NCBI RefSeq assembly: GCF_014204795.1
Contig: NZ_JACHMB010000001.1
Coordinates: 12,614,501 to 12,678,500 of the forward strand
Length of the DNA: 64,000 nucleotides
Direction of reading: 5' to 3'
Origin: Nonomuraea jabiensis
GTDB taxonomy: Bacteria > Actinomycetota > Actinomycetes > Streptosporangiales > Streptosporangiaceae
The position numbers and the translations under genes were made by a program. Positions 28,766 through 36,744 of this stretch are shown here, one piece after another (position 1 is the stretch's first letter; each line of letters begins with the position of its first letter). The notes below the pieces were generated by a model that saw only the letters and a program-made list of their open reading frames with translations, made no database searches and was not told the origin of the DNA.

Positions 28766-29188
28766 TCAGGAACCGCTGGCGGTGGAACAGTCGGGGCACA
28801 GGCCCCAGTAGATGACCTCGGCCTCGTCGATCGTGAAGCCGTGGGCGTCGGACGCGGTCAGGCAGGGCACCTCGCCCACCGCGCAGTCGACGTCGGCGAC
28901 GACACCGCACGAGCGGCACACGACGTGGTGGTGGTTGTCGCCGATGCGTCCCTCGAACCGGGCCGGGCTGCCGGCCGGTTCGATGCGACGTACGAGCCCC
29001 GCCGCGGTGAGCGCGTGCAGGGCCTCGTACACGGCTTGAAGGGAGACATGGCCGACACGGTCGCGCACCCGGGACGCGATCGCCTCGACATCGAGGTGGT
29101 CACCCTCCCGGACGGTCTCGAGAAGTGCGACGCGGGCGGCCGTCACTCTCAGGCCTACACCGCGCAGCTCCTCGGCGGTGGTCTTCAT
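28766..29188 (-). CDS. furA: Fur-family peroxide/iron regulator (FurA/CatR type)
   Basis: 140 residues. A winged-helix DNA-binding domain (LRVTAARVALLETV, then HVSLQAVYEALHALTAAGL) precedes the metal-binding and dimer domain with DNHHHVVCRSCG and a second CPDC pair near the C-terminus, a structural zinc site. Members upstream of katG repress the operon and sense peroxide. ATG 29188 has no ribosome site but follows TATAGT at 29202-29197, a -10 box, so the mRNA is probably leaderless or nearly so. GTG 29194 is an alternative. The -10 lies within the palindrome at 29197-29211, consistent with self-repression. Confidence 0.92.
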   Translation of the reverse strand: MKTTAEELRGVGLRVTAARVALLETVREGDHLDVEAIASRVRDRVGHVSLQAVYEALHALTAAGLVRRIEPAGSPARFEGRIGDNHHHVVCRSCGVVADVDCAVGEVPCLTASDAHGFTIDEAEVIYWGLCPDCSTASGS

Positions 29189-29196
29189 AAACACGA

Positions 29197-29211
29197 ACTA
29201 TACAAGATAGT
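29197..29211. promoter_or_regulatory. Candidate FurA operator overlapping the furA-katG -10 box
   Basis: ACTAT-N5-ATAGT inverted repeat; read on the minus strand the second half forms TATAGT, a -10-like hexamer 9 bp before ATG 29188. The region is AT-rich against a GC-rich background, like known FurA boxes at furA promoters in mycobacteria. Confidence 0.55.
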
Positions 29212-29260
29212 GAACCCTTCAAGTCTAGTGACGCGCCGGGAAAACATTGCGTGGACATGC

Positions 29261-29293
29261 GAAAAGGCCTGCCCCGCGCTGCGGGACAGGCCT
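29261..29293 (-). terminator. Intrinsic terminator after hemE
   Basis: On the minus strand AGGCCTGTCCCGC pairs with GCGGGGCAGGCCT (13 pairs including one U-G) around AGC and is followed by TTTT. This is the best intrinsic terminator in the window and separates hemE from the furA-katG transcript. Confidence 0.85.
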
Positions 29294-29311
29294 CGGGGCC
29301 GCGGCCGGGCG

Positions 29312-30340
29312 TCAGCCGGTGACGCTCGCCTCGTGGACCAGGTCGGTGAGGCGCTTGAGCTGATCGGGGTCGGTCGAGGGCAGCACGCCGTGCCCCAGGT
29401 TGAACACGTGCCCCTCGGCCGCCCGGCCCTGGCGCAGCACCTCGCGCGCCTTGCGCTCGACGACCTCCCATGGCGCCAGGAGCACGGCCGGGTCGAGGTT
29501 GCCCTGGAGCGCCCTGCCGGGGCCGACCCGGCGGGCCGCCTCGTCGAGCGGCACCCGCCAGTCCACGCCCACCACGTCGGCCCCGGCCTCGCCGAGCACG
29601 CCGAGCAGCTCGCCCGTGCCGACGCCGAAGTGGATGCGCGGCACGCCCGTCACGCCCTCGAAGATCCGCCGCGTGTACGGCAGGACGAACTCCCGGTAGT
29701 CGGCCGGCGCCACCGCCCCCACCCAGGAGTCGAAGAGCTGCACGGCCGAGGCACCGGCCGCGACCTGGAGGCGCAGGTGCTCCAGGACGATCGTGGACAG
29801 CCGCTCCATGAGTGCGTGCCACAGCTGCGGCTCGCCGTACATCATGGCCTTGGTGCGGTCGTGGTTCTTGGACGGGCCGCCCTCGATGAGGTAGGAGCCG
29901 AGCGTGAACGGCGCCCCGGCGAAGCCGATCAGCGGCGTGCCGCCCAGCTCGCCGGTCAGCGCGCGGATGGCCTCGGTGACGTACGGCACGTCGTCCGGCT
30001 CCAGCGGGCGCAGCGCGTCGATGCCCCTGGCGTCGCGGATCGGGTCGGCCACGACGGGGCCGACACCCGGCTTGATGTCGAGGTCGACGCCGATGGCCTT
30101 GAGCGGGACGACGATGTCGCTGAAGAAGATGGCCGCGTCCACGCCGTAGCGGCGCACGGGCTGCATGGTGATCTCGACGATCATGTCGGGCGTCGCGCAG
30201 GCGGTGAGCATCGGCACGCCCCCGCGGACCTTGTGGTATTCCGGCAGCGCCCGACCGGCCTGGCGCATGTACCAGACCGGGGTGTGCGGGACGGGCTGGC
30301 GGCGGCAGGCACGCAGGAACGCTGAGTCGGCGAGGTTCAC
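29312..30340 (-). CDS. hemE: Uroporphyrinogen decarboxylase HemE
   Basis: 342 residues. HemE removes four carboxyl groups from uroporphyrinogen III to give coproporphyrinogen III. The signature VWYMRQAGRALPEYHKVR is at the N-terminus, and GFAGAPFTLGSYLIEGGPSK and the C-terminal FNLGHGVLPSTDP are intact. GTG 30340 (protein start VNLADSAFLRAC) matches the family. An extension to 30418 is open but unconserved. It is the first heme gene of the block; furA-katG and a lipoprotein gene separate it from hemY-hemQ, and it has its own terminator. Confidence 0.95.
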   Translation of the reverse strand: MNLADSAFLRACRRQPVPHTPVWYMRQAGRALPEYHKVRGGVPMLTACATPDMIVEITMQPVRRYGVDAAIFFSDIVVPLKAIGVDLDIKPGVGPVVADPIRDARGIDALRPLEPDDVPYVTEAIRALTGELGGTPLIGFAGAPFTLGSYLIEGGPSKNHDRTKAMMYGEPQLWHALMERLSTIVLEHLRLQVAAGASAVQLFDSWVGAVAPADYREFVLPYTRRIFEGVTGVPRIHFGVGTGELLGVLGEAGADVVGVDWRVPLDEAARRVGPGRALQGNLDPAVLLAPWEVVERKAREVLRQGRAAEGHVFNLGHGVLPSTDPDQLKRLTDLVHEASVTG

Positions 30341-30656
30341 CCCACAAGGGTGCCACGTCCGGGCGGCGGTCCCGACACTGGTGCGAGGTGTCGGAAAAAC
30401 ATCGATCGAACACCCCAAGTCATGATCAGATAGCCAGATGAAGGTTTACCGGTCTGCTCGGCATCGGCGACGCACGAGGGTCGAACACACCCCATGCCCG
30501 GCCAGAGTGCCGGTCTCGACTGGGCCAAATGTTCACCAACCCCCCGCGCGGCATCGATTCAGAGACCACTTTCGGGACACGCCGAGCGCGTTGCGGGGAA
30601 ATGTCAGCGGCTCGTGCCAACGTCGGAGCCACGACCCGAAGAAAGGCCCCGGTTCG

Positions 30657-30878
30657 ATGACTCGTGCGACTACCGCGTTGTGGACTTCCCCAGAGCGCCG
30701 CAATGAGCGCTGCCTGTCCTGTGCCGGTGAGCGGCTGTTCGAGCAACCGCCGTGCCTCGACGGGCACGAGCCCGGCCACTGCCCGGAGTGGGCCTGCGTC
30801 GAGTGCGGTCACGCGATCGTCATCGGCACCGCCGAGTCCGTCCGACAGGTTCGCCGGCTGGTTACGGCAGCGGCTTGA
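30657..30878 (+). CDS. Small zinc-ribbon-like protein
   Basis: 73 residues with two Cys pairs, RCLSCAGE and ACVECGHA, spaced about 29 residues apart, plus His in DGHEPGHCPEW, the layout of a zinc ribbon. No signal peptide. ATG 30657 has GAAAGG about 9 nt upstream. It precedes the DUF3000-rnd pair on the same strand by 60 bp. The role is unknown; DNA or RNA contact is possible but not shown. The 230 bp between it and the hemE start hold no other gene that I can support. Confidence 0.7.
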   Translation: MTRATTALWTSPERRNERCLSCAGERLFEQPPCLDGHEPGHCPEWACVECGHAIVIGTAESVRQVRRLVTAAA

Positions 30879-30938
30879 TCACGAAGGATGAGCACCCCTG
30901 TGGTCCCCTTCCGTCCGACTTCGACCTACGCTTCCGCT

Positions 30939-31535
30939 ATGACACTCAGTGACCCGCCTCCTCCCCCCGCGGCGTTCACGCACGCGGCGGAGAGCATGCG
31001 GTTGACCGAGGTCAGGTCCGAGATCGAGCTGGAGGACCTGCCCGCGCCGCAGCGGCTGGCCCCCTACTCCTCGGCCATCGGCGCGTCGGTCTACCGCGAC
31101 GACGACGAGCTCGCGGTGGGCAGGCTGATCCTGCTCTACGACCCCGACGGCCAGCGCGGATGGGAGGGCCCGTTCCGGCTGGTGGCCTACGTCAGGGCCG
31201 ACATGGAGCCGGAGATCACCTCCGACCCGCTGCTCGGACCGGTCGTCTGGAGCTGGCTGACCGAGGCTCTGGAGGCCCACCAAGCCGACTACTCAGCCGC
31301 TGGCGGTACCGTGACAAGAGCCGTGTCAGAGGGGTTCGGCAACAAGGCCGAAGACCCGGTCACGACCGAGCTGGAGCTACGGGCGTCCTGGTCACCCGCG
31401 CAGGAGGATCTCTCCGGCCACGTCGCCGCCTGGTGCGACCTGATGTGCCTGGCGGCGGGGATCCCGCCGCTCCCGCCGGACGTGGCCGCCTTTCCCCGCC
31501 GCCGTGATGATCCGGAGAGTGACCGTACGAAGTGA
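30939..31535 (+). CDS. DUF3000 domain protein
   Basis: 198 residues of the actinobacterial DUF3000 family (RSEIELEDLPAPQRLAPYSS, then SASVYRDDDELAVGRLILLYD-like strand order, then GPVVWSWLTEALEAH). The function is unknown, but the gene is conserved directly upstream of ribonuclease D, as it is here. ATG 30939 lies exactly 6 nt after TACGCT (30927-30932), a TANNNT -10 box, and has no Shine-Dalgarno sequence, so the mRNA is probably leaderless. The longer frame starting at 30888 is less likely. Confidence 0.88.
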   Translation: MTLSDPPPPPAAFTHAAESMRLTEVRSEIELEDLPAPQRLAPYSSAIGASVYRDDDELAVGRLILLYDPDGQRGWEGPFRLVAYVRADMEPEITSDPLLGPVVWSWLTEALEAHQADYSAAGGTVTRAVSEGFGNKAEDPVTTELELRASWSPAQEDLSGHVAAWCDLMCLAAGIPPLPPDVAAFPRRRDDPESDRTK

Positions 31536-31580
31536 GGGCACCAGTCAAGACAGCACCAGCGTCATGAGGTCGGTGAACTC

Positions 31581-32807
31581 GTGACAGAAGAACGTACCGT
31601 CGTGCCGCTCCTGGAGCCGCGCGAGGGCATTCCACCGGTCATCGCGGACGCCGACGCGCTGACTGAAATCGTTTCGCGTTTCGCGGCGGGCAAGGGTCCC
31701 GTGGCGGTCGACGCCGAACGCGCCTCCGGCTATCGCTACGGCAACCGCGCCTACCTCGTCCAGCTGCGCCGGGCCGGGGCCGGGACCGCGTTGATCGACC
31801 CGATCGCCTGCCCCGACCTGTCCGCGCTCGACGCGGCCGTGACCGACGCGGAGATCGTGCTGCACGCCGCCTCCCAGGACCTGCCGTGCCTTCTGGAGGT
31901 CGGGTTCAGGCCGCGGGAGATGTTCGACACCGAGCTGGCGGGGCGGCTGCTCGGCTACGAGCGGGTCGGGCTCGGCACGATGGTCGAGACCGTGCTCGGG
32001 CTGCGGCTGGAGAAGGGACACTCGGCCGCCGACTGGTCCACCCGGCCGCTGCCGGAAGACTGGCTGCGGTACGCGGCTCTCGACGTGGAGGTGCTGGTCG
32101 AGCTCCGCGACGTGCTCCACCAGGAGCTGGCCGACAGCGGGAAGCTGGAGTGGGCGCGCGAGGAGTTCGCCGCCGTGCTCAACACGCCGCCGCCGGTGCC
32201 GCGCTCCGATCCCTGGCGGCGTACGTCGGGCATCCACAAGGTCCGCAACGTTCGCGCGCTGGCGATCGTGCGGGAGTTGTGGACCATGCGCGACAGGATC
32301 GCCCGGGAGGCCGACCTGGCGCCGGGGCGGGTGTTGCCCGACGCGGCCATCGTCACCGCCGCGCTGGAGGGGCCCCGCACCAAGAAGGCCTTGACCGAAA
32401 TATCAGCATTCACCGGGCGTAGCGCACGCCGCCACATGAGCGACTGGCTCGCCGCCGTCACCCGGGCCCGCGGACTGCCGGACAACCAGCTCCCGCAGCC
32501 GAGCACCCCGGGCGACGGGCCGCCACCGCCCAACCGCTGGGCCGACCGCGACCCGGCCGCCGCCAAACGCCTCGCCGCCGCGCGAGCGGTGGTGGCCGGG
32601 CTGGCCGAGCAGCACCACATGCCGACCGAGAACCTGCTCCAGCCGGACGCGGTGCGGCGGCTCACCTGGGAGCCGCCGGAGGAGATCACGGAGGAGACGG
32701 TGACGGAGCGGCTGCGCGAGCTCGGGGCCCGCGAGTGGCAGCTCTCCCTGACGGCCCAGCCCATCACCAAGGCCCTGGCCCGCCTGGAAACCCGCGGCGA
32801 CCACTAA
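31581..32807 (+). CDS. rnd: Ribonuclease D (HRDC domain)
   Basis: 408 residues: a DEDDy 3'-5' exonuclease domain followed by an HRDC domain. Catalytic acids are in VAVDAERASGYRYGNRAYL (Exo I), LHAASQDLPCL (Exo II) and YAALDVEVLVEL with the Exo III Tyr. The HRDC region contains RNVRALAIVRELWTMRDRIA. It trims the 3' ends of stable RNAs. GTG 31581 follows the DUF3000 gene by 45 bp. A strong hairpin at 32829-32864 ends the transcript. Confidence 0.93.
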   Translation: MTEERTVVPLLEPREGIPPVIADADALTEIVSRFAAGKGPVAVDAERASGYRYGNRAYLVQLRRAGAGTALIDPIACPDLSALDAAVTDAEIVLHAASQDLPCLLEVGFRPREMFDTELAGRLLGYERVGLGTMVETVLGLRLEKGHSAADWSTRPLPEDWLRYAALDVEVLVELRDVLHQELADSGKLEWAREEFAAVLNTPPPVPRSDPWRRTSGIHKVRNVRALAIVRELWTMRDRIAREADLAPGRVLPDAAIVTAALEGPRTKKALTEISAFTGRSARRHMSDWLAAVTRARGLPDNQLPQPSTPGDGPPPPNRWADRDPAAAKRLAAARAVVAGLAEQHHMPTENLLQPDAVRRLTWEPPEEITEETVTERLRELGAREWQLSLTAQPITKALARLETRGDH

Positions 32808-32828
32808 CGCCCGGCCCTCCACCCCAAC

Positions 32829-32864
32829 GCGCCCCACCCACCCGTAACGGGGAGGGTGGGGCGC
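32829..32864 (+). terminator. Terminator after rnd
   Basis: GCGCCCCACCC (32829-32839) pairs perfectly with GGGTGGGGCGC (32854-32864), with CCCG and CGGG continuing the stem in the middle. It begins 21 bp after the rnd stop. From here to the operator at 33071 I see no gene. Confidence 0.8.
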
Positions 32865-33070
32865 ATTGCATCGGACGCTCGAACGCCGGGCCGGTCGGCA
32901 CACCCCCGCGCCGCACCCGAGCGCCACACCTCGGCACCTCGACCGAGCATCGCCTTCAATACCCTGAGCGTCCTTGCGTTCGGGCGGGCGCGTGGGTTCG
33001 CAGGGTGGGTTTTCGGGGGTGTGGGGGTTGGGGCTACTTGACGGGGTTGGTGGGGCGGCCGTACGGTTCG

Positions 33071-33084
33071 GGAAAGCGCTTTCC
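33071..33084. promoter_or_regulatory. LacI-type operator palindrome before the dehydrogenase operon
   Basis: GGAAAGCGCTTTCC is a perfect 14-bp palindrome with the central CG typical of LacI-family operators. It lies 25 bp before ATG 33110. GGAAAGCGGTTTCC at 42103-42116, in front of the LacI-family gene, differs at one base. Confidence 0.75.
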
Positions 33085-33109
33085 CCATGTTGTCCTGAAG
33101 GGATCCTCA

Positions 33110-34255
33110 ATGAGCGTGCGCACCATTGGCGTCGTGATGAACGGCGTCACCGGGCGGATGGGCTACCGTCAGCACCTGGTCCGTTCCGTCCTGGCCATCA
33201 ACGAGCAGGGCGGGGTCACGCTCTCGGACGGCGGCAGGGTGAAGATCAAGCCAGTACTTGTCGGCAGAAATGCCGATAAATTGGCAGATATCGCGGCGAA
33301 GCATGGGATTTCGGATTTCACTACGGAGCTCGACTCCGCCCTCGCCGACGACGACAACCTGATCTACTTCGACGCCCAGGTCACCAGTGCCCGCGTCAAG
33401 GCCGTCTTGAAGGCCATCGAGGCAGGTAAGCACATCTACGCCGAGAAGCCCACCGCCGAGTCGACGCAGGAGGCGATGGCGCTGGCCGAGGCCGCCGCGG
33501 CCAAGGGCGTCAAGAACGGCGTCGTGCAGGACAAGCTCTTCCTGCCCGGCCTGCTCAAGCTGAAGCGGCTGATCGACGGCGGCTTCTTCGGCCGCATCCT
33601 GTCGGTGCGCGGGGAGTTCGGCTACTGGGTGTTCGAGGGCGACTGGCAGGAGGCGCAGCGCCCGTCGTGGAACTACCGGGCCGAGGACGGCGGCGGCATC
33701 GTGCTCGACATGTTCCCGCACTGGCACTACGTGATGGAGAACCTGTTCGGCCGCGTCCAGTCCGTCTACGCCCGCGCCGTGACGCACGTCCCCTCCCGGG
33801 TGGACGAGCAGGGCAACACCTACCAGGCCACCGCGGACGACGCCGCGTACGGGATCTTCGAGCTCGAAGGCGGCATCGTCGCCCAGATCAACTCCTCCTG
33901 GACCGTCCGCGTGAACCGCGACGAGCTGGTCGAGTTCCAGGTGGACGGCACGCACGGCAGCGCCGTGGCGGGCCTGCGCAACTGCCGCGTGCAGCACCGC
34001 TCCGCCACCCCCAAGCCCGTCTGGAATCCCGACCTGCCCGCCACCGCCCGCTTCCGCGACGGCTGGCAGGAGGTGCCGGACAACGCCGAGTTCGACAACG
34101 GGTTCAAGGTGCAGTGGGAGGCATTCATCAAGCACGTGCTGGAGGACGCGCCCTTCCCGAACGACTTCGCCTCCGGCGCGCGCGGCGTGCAGCTCGCCGA
34201 GCTGGGGCTGCGTTCGTCCGCCGAGGGCCGCAGGATCGAGGTGCCGCAGCTGTGA
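33110..34255 (+). CDS. Gfo/Idh/MocA family oxidoreductase
   Basis: 381 residues. An N-terminal Rossmann domain (TIGVVMNGVTGRMGYRQHL) is followed by the family motif GKHIYAEKPTAES (about residues 107-119, catalytic EKP Lys) and a C-terminal sugar-binding domain with GGGIVLDMFPHWHYVMENL. Such enzymes oxidise or reduce sugars and polyols with NAD(P). ATG 33110 has GGGAT 6 nt upstream. It is the first of three genes joined by GTGA overlaps and stands behind a LacI-type operator, so it is probably induced by a sugar. Confidence 0.9.
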   Translation: MSVRTIGVVMNGVTGRMGYRQHLVRSVLAINEQGGVTLSDGGRVKIKPVLVGRNADKLADIAAKHGISDFTTELDSALADDDNLIYFDAQVTSARVKAVLKAIEAGKHIYAEKPTAESTQEAMALAEAAAAKGVKNGVVQDKLFLPGLLKLKRLIDGGFFGRILSVRGEFGYWVFEGDWQEAQRPSWNYRAEDGGGIVLDMFPHWHYVMENLFGRVQSVYARAVTHVPSRVDEQGNTYQATADDAAYGIFELEGGIVAQINSSWTVRVNRDELVEFQVDGTHGSAVAGLRNCRVQHRSATPKPVWNPDLPATARFRDGWQEVPDNAEFDNGFKVQWEAFIKHVLEDAPFPNDFASGARGVQLAELGLRSSAEGRRIEVPQL

Positions 34256-35421
34256 CGACGATCGACCTGCCCGGGATCGGCGCCTACACCCTGCGCGAGC
34301 CCGTCACGTGGGAGGTGCCCGGCGGGCCGCCCGCCGGCCGCGTCGTGTACGCGGCCGCGCACGTGGTGGCCGACCCGCTCGGCGACAACACGCCCGGCTC
34401 CCCCGCCGCCGTCGACTGGGACGCGACCCTGCGCTTCCGCCGCCACCTGTGGTCGCACGGCCTGCGCGTCGCGGACGCCATGGACACCGCCCAGCGCAAC
34501 ATGGGCCTGGACTGGGCGGCGACCAAGGAGCTCATCCGGCGCAGCGCCGCCGAGGCCCGCTCGTACGGCGACCCGGCGACGCTGGTGGCCTGCGGCGCGG
34601 GCACCGACCACGCGCCCCAGGCCGCCGACCTCAACACGATCACGGCCGCGTACGCCGAGCAGATCGAGACCGTCCAGTCGGCCGGCGCCGGGGTGATCGT
34701 CATGGCCTCCCGCCAGCTCGCCAGGGTGGCGGCCGGCCCGCAGGACTACCACCAGGTGTACGGCAAGCTGTTCGGCCTGGCGGACCGGCCGGTGATCCTG
34801 CACTGGCTGGGCGAGATGTTCGACCCGCAGCTGGCCGGCTACTGGGGTTCGGGCGACGTGGCGGCGGCCACCGAGTCGTTCCTGGAGCTGATCCACGCGC
34901 ACGCCGCGATGGTGGACGGCGTCAAGGTGTCGCTGCTGGACGAGGAGCACGAGGTACGGCTGCGCGCCGCGCTCCCCGAGGGCGTCCGGCTCTACACGGG
35001 CGACGACTTCAACTACCCGTCGCTGATCAAGTCGGGCTCGCACGCGCTGCTGGGCATCTTCGACGCCATCGCCCCTGCGGCGACGGCTGCGCTCCAGGCC
35101 CTGGACGCGGCCGAGGCGGCGCAGGACGCGGACGAGGCCGCCCGGCAGCTCGCCCGCTACGACGAGATCTTCGCCCCGACCGTCCCTCTGTCCAGGAAGA
35201 TCTTCGAGACGCCGACGTACAACTACAAGACCGGCATCGTCTTCCTGGCCTGGCTGAACGGCCACCAGGACGCGTTCGCCATGGTGAACGGCGCCCAGTC
35301 GGCCCGCTCGCTGCGGCACCTGGCGGAGGTGTTCCGCCTGGCCGACCAGGCCGGGCTCCTGTCCGACCAGGAGCTGGCCGTGAGGCGGATGAAGGCGCTG
35401 CTGGCGGTGAACGGACTGTGA
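34252..35421 (+). CDS. DUF993 (dihydrodipicolinate-synthase-like) protein
   Basis: 389 residues of the DUF993 family, predicted to be TIM barrels related to class I aldolases. Recognisable strings are DNTPGSPAAVDWDATLRFRR, RVADAMDTAQRNMGLDW and YTGDDFNYPSLIKSGSHALL. The reaction is not established; the neighbours, a sugar dehydrogenase and a sugar isomerase, suggest cleavage or rearrangement of a sugar-derived keto acid. GTG 34252 overlaps the upstream stop by 4 bp, so it is coupled. The length is normal for the family. Confidence 0.85.
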   Translation: MTTIDLPGIGAYTLREPVTWEVPGGPPAGRVVYAAAHVVADPLGDNTPGSPAAVDWDATLRFRRHLWSHGLRVADAMDTAQRNMGLDWAATKELIRRSAAEARSYGDPATLVACGAGTDHAPQAADLNTITAAYAEQIETVQSAGAGVIVMASRQLARVAAGPQDYHQVYGKLFGLADRPVILHWLGEMFDPQLAGYWGSGDVAAATESFLELIHAHAAMVDGVKVSLLDEEHEVRLRAALPEGVRLYTGDDFNYPSLIKSGSHALLGIFDAIAPAATAALQALDAAEAAQDADEAARQLARYDEIFAPTVPLSRKIFETPTYNYKTGIVFLAWLNGHQDAFAMVNGAQSARSLRHLAEVFRLADQAGLLSDQELAVRRMKALLAVNGL

Positions 35422-36290
35422 CTCTGTCCCTCAACCAGTGGACGACCCGGCGGTGGTCCGTCGCCGAGGCCGTGGACGGGTGCGTGCGGCACGGCCTGGA
35501 GGCCGTCGGGCTGTGGCGGGAGAAGGTCGCCGAGCAGGGCCTCGCGGAGAGCGTGAAGCTGGTGCGCGAGGCCGGCCTGCGGGTGTCCTCGCTGTGCCGG
35601 GGCGGCTTCCTCACGGCGGGCGGGCTGCCCGGCGAGGAGGGCCGGCGGGCCTTCGCGCAGGCGCTGGAGGACAACCGGCGGGCCATCGACGAGGCGGCCG
35701 AGCTGTCGGCGGCCTGCCTGGTGATGGTGGTCGGCGGCCTGCCCGGGGTGAAGCCGGGCGAGGCGCTGCCCGCGAGCGGGTTCTCGCGGGACGTGGCCGG
35801 GGCGCGCGGGCGCGTGGCGGAGGCGCTGGCCGAGCTGGCGCCGTACGCCGGGGAGCGCGGGGTCAAGCTGGCCCTGGAGCCGCTGCACCCGATCTACTGC
35901 CCCGACCGCGCCGTCCTGTCCACCCTGGGCCAGGCGCTGGACCTGAGCCTGGACCACCCGGAGGAGCAGGTCGGCGTGGTGGTCGACACGTTCCACGTGT
36001 GGTGGGACCCGAGGGTGTTCGAGGACATCGCGCGGGCCGGCCGCAGGATCGCCTCCTACCAGGTGTGCGACTACCTGCACCCGCTGCCGCAGGACATCCT
36101 GCTCGGCCGGGGCATGATGGGCGACGGCGTGATCGACTTCCGGCCGATCACGCAGGCCGTCCTGGACGCCGGTTACGCGGGCGACGTCGAGGTGGAGATC
36201 TTCAACGCCGACATCTGGGCCGCCGACCCCGACGAGGTGGTGGCCACGATGAAGGCCCGCTACGAGGACGTGGTGCTCCCCGTACGGTGA
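35418..36290 (+). CDS. Sugar phosphate isomerase/epimerase (AP endonuclease 2 fold)
   Basis: 290 residues with the xylose-isomerase-like TIM barrel. Metal-site strings are LALEPLHPIYC (Glu), VVVDTFHVWWDPR (Asp, His) and DVEVEIFNADIW (Glu) in the order usual for the family. It begins SLNQWTTRRWSVAEAVDGCV. GTG 35418 overlaps the DUF993 stop by 4 bp. It likely isomerises the product of one of the two enzymes encoded upstream. A second member of the same fold is encoded at 40329-41102 beside the LacI-family regulator. Confidence 0.9.
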   Translation: MTLSLNQWTTRRWSVAEAVDGCVRHGLEAVGLWREKVAEQGLAESVKLVREAGLRVSSLCRGGFLTAGGLPGEEGRRAFAQALEDNRRAIDEAAELSAACLVMVVGGLPGVKPGEALPASGFSRDVAGARGRVAEALAELAPYAGERGVKLALEPLHPIYCPDRAVLSTLGQALDLSLDHPEEQVGVVVDTFHVWWDPRVFEDIARAGRRIASYQVCDYLHPLPQDILLGRGMMGDGVIDFRPITQAVLDAGYAGDVEVEIFNADIWAADPDEVVATMKARYEDVVLPVR

Positions 36291-36299
36291 CGCCGGGCG

Positions 36300-36744
36300 C
36301 TACCTCGGCTTGTCCCAGACCAGCAGGTAGCGCCGCAGGAGGAGGCGGCGGAAGCGGCAGCCGGCGGGCCGCCCGCCCCACCTCGCCCCACGACATGACG
36401 GGGTCCATGGCCGGCACGCCGGGACCGTGCTTGCCTCCGTGGAACAGCTTGAGCACGGGGGAGACCGCCTGGCCCGAGAGCCGGACGACCGCGTCCAGGA
36501 GCGTGCGGTCCCTGGCGTTGCCGACGATCACCAGCCGGCCGCCCGGCGCCGGCAGCCGCACCAGCGCGTCCATGGCCTCGCCGAAGCCCGCGTGGTGGAC
36601 GACCGCGACGGCGGTGACGAGATCGTACTTGCCCTCGGGGAGCTCGCCGTCGAGGTAGTCACCCGCCACGAAGGACACGTTGCCGGGACGGCGCTCGCGG
36701 GCCATGGCGATCGCCTCGGCGGAGCGGTCGTCTCGGGCATTTGA
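36300..36744 (-). pseudogene. Truncated and frameshifted SAM methyltransferase remnant
   Basis: The frame DRSAEAIAMARERRPGNVSF, VAGDYLD, YDLVTAVAVVHHAGFGEAM and GGRLVIVGNARDRTL matches class I methyltransferases from just after motif I. The GxGxG motif I is missing: a TGA, the stop of the upstream gene, lies at 36747-36745. Near 36357 the frame runs into a Pro stretch (LPLPPPPP), while the next frame reads RFRRLLLRRYLLVWDKPR and then stop, the typical C-terminus. So the gene has lost its 5' third and has a frameshift. An ATG at 36705 opens a frame but would make a non-functional fragment. Confidence 0.8.
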
